From: Saccharopolyspora sp. SCSIO 74807
GTDB lineage: Bacteria > Actinomycetota > Actinomycetes > Mycobacteriales > Pseudonocardiaceae
DNA length: 64,000 bases
Direction of reading: 5' to 3'
Assembly (NCBI RefSeq): GCF_037023755.1
Contig: NZ_CP146100.1
Coordinates: 5,363,501 to 5,427,500 of the forward strand
Positions 59,140 through 64,000 of the stretch are shown here, piece by piece. The stretch's first letter is position 1. Each line of letters begins with the position of its first letter. The notes beneath the pieces are model-generated. The model made no database searches and was not told where the DNA came from. It saw only the letters and a list, made by a program, of their open reading frames with translations. Made by a program: the position numbers and the translations under genes.

Positions 59140-60503
59140 TGGCGGACTACCTGCTCGGCATCGACAACGGCTCCCAGAGCACCAAGGTCGCCGTGTTCGA
59201 CACGCGCGGCACAGTGCACGCCCGGGCCCGCGTTCCGTTGCGCCCCAACGATTCCCCGCGCCCCGGTGTCGTCGAGCATCCGGACGACGACCTGTGGGAT
59301 TCCGTAGGTGCCGCGACCCGCGCGGCGCTGCGCGACTTCGCAGGCGGTCCGGAGCAGATCCGCGGCGTCGGGCTCTGCACGATCCGGTTCTGCCGCGCCA
59401 TGTTGCGCGCCGACGGCACGCTCGCCCAGCCGGTGCTGAGTTGGATGGACGAACGCGTTTCGCGGCCGTACCAGCACGTGAATCCGGACGTCCGCTACGT
59501 CACCACGTCTTCCGGCTACATCACCGCGCGGATGACCGGGCGGTTCCGCGACACCGCGGCGAACTACCAGGGCGTGTGGCCGATCGACACCGACAGCTGG
59601 GACTGGGTCGCAGCACCCGACATCCCGCGGGAGATGCTGTTCGAGCTCGTGCAGCCCGGCGAGAAGCTCGGCACCGTCACCGCGCGAGCAGCCGCGCACA
59701 CCGGGCTGCCGGAAGGTCTGCCGGTGTTCGCCACGGCCAACGACAAGGCGACCGAGGCGCTCGGCAGCGGCCTCGCCGACGACCGCAGCGTGCTGCTGTC
59801 GATGGGCACCTACATCGCCGGCATGACCACCGGAACGCGCAACGTTGCCGACGCCGAGGCGTTCTGGACCAACTTCGCCTGCCGCCCGCGCGAATACCTC
59901 TACGAGAGCCGCGGCATCCGCCGCGGCATGTGGACGGTCAGCTGGCTGCGCGACCTGCTCGGCTCCGAAGATTGGCTCAACGAAGGTGCGGCCACCGTAC
60001 CGGCCGGTTCCGACGGGCTGATCGCGGTGCTGGACTGGCTGGCCCCGGTCGACGCGCCGTTCCGCAAGGGCGCGTTCCTCGGATTCGACGGCAGGCAGGG
60101 ACCGTTCCACATGTACCGGGCGGTGCTCGAAGCGATCGCGCTGACCATGTGCGCCAACGCGGGCGACATGGCAGGCGAACTGGGCGCGGAGTTCGAGCGA
60201 GTGCTGGTCTCCGGCGGTGGCGCCGGATCCGACGTGCTCGTGCAGATCGTCGCCGACGCGTTCGACCGGCCCGCGCGGCGTGCGCAAGGCGGGGCGGAGC
60301 TCGGCTCGGCGATCTGCGCAGGCGTCGGGCTCGGCCTCTTCGCCGGTTTCGACGAGGCGGTGGCGGCGATGGTCCGCAATGGCAGCGAGTTCGTTCCCGA
60401 CCCGGAGGCGCACGAGCATTACCGGCGGCTGCGCGAGGTGTACCGCGCACTGCCCGGCCACACCGACCCGCTGTTCGCGTGGCTGGCCACCGCTGGGCGG
60501 TGA
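59139..60503 (+). CDS. FGGY-family carbohydrate kinase (YgcE-like)
   Basis: A 454-residue sugar/polyol kinase. The ATP-fold motifs LGIDNGSQSTKVAVFDTRG, VLLSMGTYIAGM and VSGGGAGSDVLVQIVADAF are present, as is a catalytic Asp in TANDKATEALG. FGGY members phosphorylate glycerol, xylulose and related polyols. The substrate here is not identified. The phosphorylated product is a good candidate for the signal read by the GlpP-like protein, as glycerol-3-phosphate is in Bacillus. It ends seven bases before the convergent antiterminator gene. Confidence 0.9.
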   Translation: MADYLLGIDNGSQSTKVAVFDTRGTVHARARVPLRPNDSPRPGVVEHPDDDLWDSVGAATRAALRDFAGGPEQIRGVGLCTIRFCRAMLRADGTLAQPVLSWMDERVSRPYQHVNPDVRYVTTSSGYITARMTGRFRDTAANYQGVWPIDTDSWDWVAAPDIPREMLFELVQPGEKLGTVTARAAAHTGLPEGLPVFATANDKATEALGSGLADDRSVLLSMGTYIAGMTTGTRNVADAEAFWTNFACRPREYLYESRGIRRGMWTVSWLRDLLGSEDWLNEGAATVPAGSDGLIAVLDWLAPVDAPFRKGAFLGFDGRQGPFHMYRAVLEAIALTMCANAGDMAGELGAEFERVLVSGGGAGSDVLVQIVADAFDRPARRAQGGAELGSAICAGVGLGLFAGFDEAVAAMVRNGSEFVPDPEAHEHYRRLREVYRALPGHTDPLFAWLATAGR

Positions 60504-60510
60504 AACCTGC

Positions 60511-61083
60511 CTACATCGACCAAACGTCCACATTGGACGAGGCGATGGCGGTCGCGCCCGCGCTCAGCGCGGCCAGCACGTCGTTCTTGTCGCAGACCAG
60601 CCCGCCCGCGATGATCGGCACGTCGGTGTCGTTGCGCAGCCACTCGATCACCCGCGGCACGCACCCGGGCAGGATTTCGATGTAGTCCGGCCGCGAGATC
60701 GCCAACTGCTTGCCGAGGTTGTGGTACGAGAACGAGTCGACGAGGAAGAACCGGTGCACCGCAAGCAATCCGCGCTTCCGGGCCGCCTTGACGATCGACG
60801 CCTTGCTGCTGAGCACCCCGTCCGCCCGGGTGCGTTCGCCCACGAACTCCACGGCGACGTCGCGGCTTTCCAGCCCCTCGACCATGTCCACGTTCACCAG
60901 CACGACCTTCCCGGCCGCGCGCAGCCGGTCGACCAGGTCCGGCAGCGTCAAGATCGAGCCGCAGAGCAGGAAGACCACGCCTGGTTCCGAGTCGATGACC
61001 GAGCGCGCCCCGGCCTCGTCCTTCACGCTCGCCACGACCGGGGAATCCAACAGGACATCACGCACCGGCGCACTATGGCACAC
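60511..61083 (-). CDS. GlpP-family antiterminator (glycerol-3-phosphate-responsive type)
   Basis: A 190-residue protein of the GlpP family, a TIM-barrel RNA-binding antiterminator. Matching elements are VVFLLCGSILTLPDLVDRLR, KVVLVNVDMVEGL (family HVDLV...), VHRFFLVDSFSYHN, YIEILPGCVPRVIEWL and the hallmark PIIAGGLVCDKNDVLAALSA followed by GATAIASSN. In Bacillus subtilis GlpP with glycerol-3-phosphate binds leader RNAs and prevents their termination. The E. coli homologue YgcP lies beside ygcU/ygcE-like genes. Starts at GTG 61083 or GTG 61062 are possible. It is convergent with the kinase and is the likely regulator of the leader terminator at 55490-55539. Confidence 0.85.
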   Translation of the reverse strand: MCHSAPVRDVLLDSPVVASVKDEAGARSVIDSEPGVVFLLCGSILTLPDLVDRLRAAGKVVLVNVDMVEGLESRDVAVEFVGERTRADGVLSSKASIVKAARKRGLLAVHRFFLVDSFSYHNLGKQLAISRPDYIEILPGCVPRVIEWLRNDTDVPIIAGGLVCDKNDVLAALSAGATAIASSNVDVWSM

Positions 61084-61160
61084 CGCCCGCCCGCTGCTTC
61101 CGCGCCACGGCCCACGCCCTGCTCGAATCGCCGTCGTAGCCCGCCTGGCGCTACGCCGCC

Positions 61161-61289
61161 ATGAGCGTCAGCGGGCGGTTCGGCCTGGCCGCACTCGTGT
61201 CTTTCCTCGCCGCCGACGAGGCCGGTTTCATCGCCGGCCAGATCCACACGGTAGACAGCGGCCGCACGGCCAAGCTGAGCCTGCCTTAG
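61161..61289 (+). pseudogene. SDR C-terminal fragment
   Basis: About 40 residues (GRFGLAALVSFLAADEAGFI, AGQIHTVDSGRTAKLSL, stop) match the last part of a short-chain dehydrogenase, usually FLASDEAGFITGQ...DGGR. The rest of the gene is missing. It is a relic between the antiterminator gene and the HIRAN gene. Confidence 0.6.
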
Positions 61290-61394
61290 CACTACGTCGT
61301 GGCGCCCGAACACTCCGTCGCCGCCAACGACAACGGCTGAGAAATGCGAACGCCGAAGCCTGCCGCGGCGATCAGCAGCGTTCGCCCAACGGAT

Positions 61395-63362
61395 TCAGGC
61401 GAGCGGCCGCAGGCTGTCGAACCAGTCCTGCGGCACGTCTCGGGCGCGCGCTACGTACACCGTGACATCGGCCTTCGTGGGCTCGCCGACGACGGCCGCG
61501 CGCGCCACCGGCAACCCGCCGACACGCTCGACGCTGCTCACCAGCGGCCCGACCTTGGCACTGGTCGCCGGGGTGAACCGCCCGACCGGCTCCCCATCGA
61601 GTCGGACCTGCACCAAGTCCAGCGGCTTGCCCGCCTTCTCGACCGTGATGCCGTGGAGGGTCACTGCGACGTCCTGCCCGGCATACGGCAGCAGGAAGTC
61701 GACGTGCTCTTCCTCGCCCGTCACCTGAAACGCATTGCCGAACGGCAGCAGCACGGCGTTGGCGTCACCGGGCATCGACGCCGGGTAGCCGAAGTCCTCG
61801 GCTTCCGCGACGAAAAGCGTGACGCGGGCCCGGAATCCGCTCCCGTTGTAGTTCTCGGCGGCCCACACGCGCGCATCGACCGTCACAGCGCAACCTCGAG
61901 CGGTGCTGACCGAGACCTGCGGGAAGTACCCAGCGGACTTCTCGTGCGGGAGGTAACCAACGTGGTGCCGGCGCACGAAGACAGCCACCGCATGCCCCGC
62001 ACCGTGCGGGTTGCCGGGGTCGGGCACCAGCACTGCCTTTTCCCGCGACTCGGAGCCGCCGGGCTCCTCGTACTCCGGCGCCCCGGCGAACAGCGCCGCG
62101 AAGGCCTTCTCGTGAAAGGACTCGCCCGCGACCTCGATCGTGCTCCAGGGACGCCCCCACGGTTCGAGCGGCCGACCCGCCGGGTCTGGTGGTACGTGCT
62201 CGTTCCCGGCAGCGGACTTCGGTCGGCGGACCGGTGCGGGTGGCGCGGTGATCGTTGGAGGCCCCGGTTCGGCCGCGTTCGTCGTTGCGGCCGTAGGTGC
62301 CGGTAGAGCCGAAGAGACCGCAGCGTCCGCCAGCCGCGCGCTCGTCAGCAACGGCGTTCGCGGACGGGCGCGGAGAGTCCGCTGCCACCACGTCGCGGCC
62401 TCGTGCCGCGACAGTTGCAAGGACCAGCCGAGTCCTCCGGATGAGGACAGCGTGACTTCGGAATAGCTCATCACCGGCAGGCGGCGGTTGTTCTTGAAGC
62501 GGCGGTCCGGCCCGCCCTTCACGTTGGCGTACTGCCACGTTTCGCCGAGCCGCACTCCATCGCGAGGTATCGAGCCTTCTTCGACGAACCTGATCCGGCG
62601 CACGGTCACATCGAGGTGGTTGTAGTCCACGTCGCTCCAGCGACCACCGGACTTCACCAGCAACCTGTCGGGCAGGAACAGCAGGCTGTGCCGCTTTGCC
62701 TGCACCGTGGGGACTTCGACGTTCGCGTTCAGCGCGAGCGGCAACCTCGTCGGAAACGACAGGTCGTGCCGCGACACGAGATCACCGGCGCCGGCGTTCG
62801 TCTTCCGGTCGTGCGTCCGGTTGAGGTGCGTGCTCGTCTGCACCCGCCATTTGCCATCGGTCCGGGCGAACGCGGGCCACCCGGTGACGAGGTCGTTGAA
62901 CCACTTGGTCAGGTCCGAATCGACCTCGTAGTGCAGCACGACGCGGCGCCGCGCGAAGCCGACCAGAGCAACGACCAGCGCCGCCACCGCCGGGATGAAA
63001 AACAGCGGCACGGCGAAGGAAACGAACGCGCAGACGACGGTCGCCCAACCCCACCCGGTGATCCAGCGCTGCGCGCGGTTGAGCTGGGCTGCGAGTTCGT
63101 CGGCCCCGGTGGGCACAAGTTGCTCAGCGCCGGCACCGATCAGGTCGGTGGTCGTGGTGTCGCCGGGCAGGTGGACCGGGCCGCGGTCAACCGCGGGAGC
63201 TTTGCTGCTCGGCGTGCGCCTCGTCGTCGTACGGCGAGCACGTGGTCCTGAGCCGGAGTTCGCATGGACCGAGAATGGGCCGACGCCACTGCTGATCCCC
63301 AGCCCCCGCGTGCTCACTCGGACGCGAAAGAGTCGTGGCCCGATGCGGACTCCGAAACCCAT
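61395..63362 (-). CDS. DUF4236-HIRAN domain membrane protein
   Basis: A 655-residue protein of mixed architecture. The first 35 residues (GFGVRIGPRLFRVRVSTRGL, GISSGVGPFSVHA) are a DUF4236 motif. Two hydrophobic segments at about 100-150 (VVCAFVSFAVPLFFIPAVAA and its neighbour) suggest membrane anchoring. A beta-rich central domain of unknown type follows, then a Pro/Ala-rich linker. A HIRAN domain of about 90 residues (VAGESFHEKAFAALFAGAPE, VLVPDPGNPHGAGHAVAVFV, VGYLPHEKSAGYFP) comes next and usually binds DNA 3' ends or other ligands. A further beta-rich domain ends the protein. No enzyme motif was found. Function unknown. Confidence 0.75.
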   Translation of the reverse strand: MGFGVRIGPRLFRVRVSTRGLGISSGVGPFSVHANSGSGPRARRTTTRRTPSSKAPAVDRGPVHLPGDTTTTDLIGAGAEQLVPTGADELAAQLNRAQRWITGWGWATVVCAFVSFAVPLFFIPAVAALVVALVGFARRRVVLHYEVDSDLTKWFNDLVTGWPAFARTDGKWRVQTSTHLNRTHDRKTNAGAGDLVSRHDLSFPTRLPLALNANVEVPTVQAKRHSLLFLPDRLLVKSGGRWSDVDYNHLDVTVRRIRFVEEGSIPRDGVRLGETWQYANVKGGPDRRFKNNRRLPVMSYSEVTLSSSGGLGWSLQLSRHEAATWWQRTLRARPRTPLLTSARLADAAVSSALPAPTAATTNAAEPGPPTITAPPAPVRRPKSAAGNEHVPPDPAGRPLEPWGRPWSTIEVAGESFHEKAFAALFAGAPEYEEPGGSESREKAVLVPDPGNPHGAGHAVAVFVRRHHVGYLPHEKSAGYFPQVSVSTARGCAVTVDARVWAAENYNGSGFRARVTLFVAEAEDFGYPASMPGDANAVLLPFGNAFQVTGEEEHVDFLLPYAGQDVAVTLHGITVEKAGKPLDLVQVRLDGEPVGRFTPATSAKVGPLVSSVERVGGLPVARAAVVGEPTKADVTVYVARARDVPQDWFDSLRPLA

Positions 63363-63577
63363 AGGTCTCAGGATACTCGCGGAAAACGGCGCTGACGCTC
63401 GTTCTGACGTTGGACGTCGTTGCCGCGTCCGCTCCGGTGCGTGCGCGAGCGCTGCTCCAATGGGGTCACCACGCACCGCGACGTTCAACAATCCCGGCGG
63501 CAATGCGACCCAGCGCTGAACACGATTTTCCTATGCCGGGTGCGTAATTCGTCTTTGCCACTGGCTCTATTCCGCAA

Positions 63578-63994
63578 CTATTTCGAAAGCACGGATGCGT
63601 CGAAGCCGACGGCCTCCAACGCCGCCTTCGGGTCCGCGACGAGCTTCCGGGCGTCCAGATCCATCAGACCGAGAACGCATCCGATCTCGGCCGACACCGC
63701 ACCACTGTCCTTGGTGACCACCGAGTCGAGGTGGAACGACTTCCCCTCCCCGAAACTCACCTCGCAGGACACCTCGAACCGCTCATCGACCCGCAACTCC
63801 TGCCGGAAGTGCACCGTGGTGCTCAGCAGCACCGGGGCCAGGTTCTTCTCGATCAGCCCGTCCCAGTCGCAACCGGCCGCCCGGAACCCGGCTACTCGCG
63901 CCACCTCGCCGTACTGGTGGTACACGGCGTGGTTGACGTGACCGAGGGCGTCCAGCTCGTAGCTGCGGACCTGAAGGGGAACACGAATAGCCAC
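63578..63994 (-). CDS. Hot-dog fold acyl-CoA thioesterase
   Basis: A 138-residue 4HBT-type protein. The active-site segment is ELDALGHVNHAVYHQYGEVA, with the catalytic Asp and the Gly-His-Val-Asn pattern. Such enzymes hydrolyse short or aromatic acyl-CoA esters. The start is GTG 63994, six bases from the window end, so its ribosome binding site cannot be checked. It stands alone in what can be seen. Confidence 0.9.
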   Translation of the reverse strand: MAIRVPLQVRSYELDALGHVNHAVYHQYGEVARVAGFRAAGCDWDGLIEKNLAPVLLSTTVHFRQELRVDERFEVSCEVSFGEGKSFHLDSVVTKDSGAVSAEIGCVLGLMDLDARKLVADPKAALEAVGFDASVLSK

Positions 63995-64000
63995 CGGCCC

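Noticed and set aside
1-64000. CRISPR arrays, insertion sequences with inverted repeats, rRNA and tRNA genes
   Set aside because: None were seen; no regularly spaced repeats or intact transposase genes occur.

Overview
The window is high-GC DNA (strong G/C at third codon positions, many GTG and TTG starts, AGGAGG-type ribosome binding sites) from an actinobacterium. A mycofactocin locus with an NDMA-type methanol dehydrogenase, a rifampin ADP-ribosyltransferase and several actinobacterial families point to a Pseudonocardiaceae-like soil actinomycete. The genus cannot be fixed from the sequence alone; a Saccharopolyspora or Amycolatopsis relative is an inference. No rRNA, tRNA or CRISPR array was seen.

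Region 1 (0.2-18.4 kb) is a decaying accessory region. It holds a serine recombinase lacking its catalytic domain, an SDR with three frameshifts, an OpuC-type permease joined by deletion to the tail of its binding protein, an N-terminally deleted amine oxidase, a STAS gene with an in-frame stop, a P-type ATPase tail, a GNAT-AAA gene with one frameshift and a Na+/H+ antiporter with three. Intact genes lie between them: alpha/beta hydrolase, IclR regulator, DUF6282-like hydrolase, nitrilase, cold-shock protein, RibD-type reductase, CBS protein and DyP peroxidase. A formate dehydrogenase that has lost its N-terminus closes the region.

Region 2 (18.9-33.7 kb) holds an ACT-GNAT membrane protein, a MerR regulator and a gene behind a Fur-like box, followed by a methanol/diol oxidation and mycofactocin locus. 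The latter contains an iron alcohol dehydrogenase, the MnoS/MnoR two-component pair, and on the other strand methanol dehydrogenase (mno), a MoxR ATPase, a VWA protein and the mycofactocin methyltransferase mftM. Divergent from mno is mftABCD. mftE, mftF and mftR do not follow; the operon ends at a 5'-truncated papain-like toxin with an immunity gene.

Region 3 (35.4-42.2 kb) has an O-methyltransferase and a gamma-glutamylation operon (amidotransferase-type hydrolase, SDR, glutamine-synthetase-like ligase, aldehyde dehydrogenase, FadR-type regulator) headed by a permease remnant. Its order suits catabolism of an amine or amino alcohol.

Region 4 (42.4-53.1 kb) carries a PadR-linked operon encoding an acyl-CoA ligase and a molybdenum hydroxylase, whose iron-sulfur subunit is fused to a CoxG-like domain. 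The rifampin-inactivating arr gene and a thiamine-diphosphate enzyme follow.

Region 5 (53.1-61.1 kb) has a formaldehyde-activating-enzyme homologue, a short IclR-type regulator and a zinc alcohol dehydrogenase, then a divergent operon of transporter, SDR, FAD oxidase and FGGY kinase. That operon starts with a promoter and an intrinsic terminator in its leader, and next to it lies a GlpP-family antiterminator gene. Together they suggest that a phosphorylated product of the kinase controls the operon by antitermination, a Firmicute-type mechanism in an actinomycete and the most interesting system seen here. The content resembles the E. coli ygc cluster. The window ends with a DUF4236-HIRAN membrane protein and a hot-dog thioesterase.
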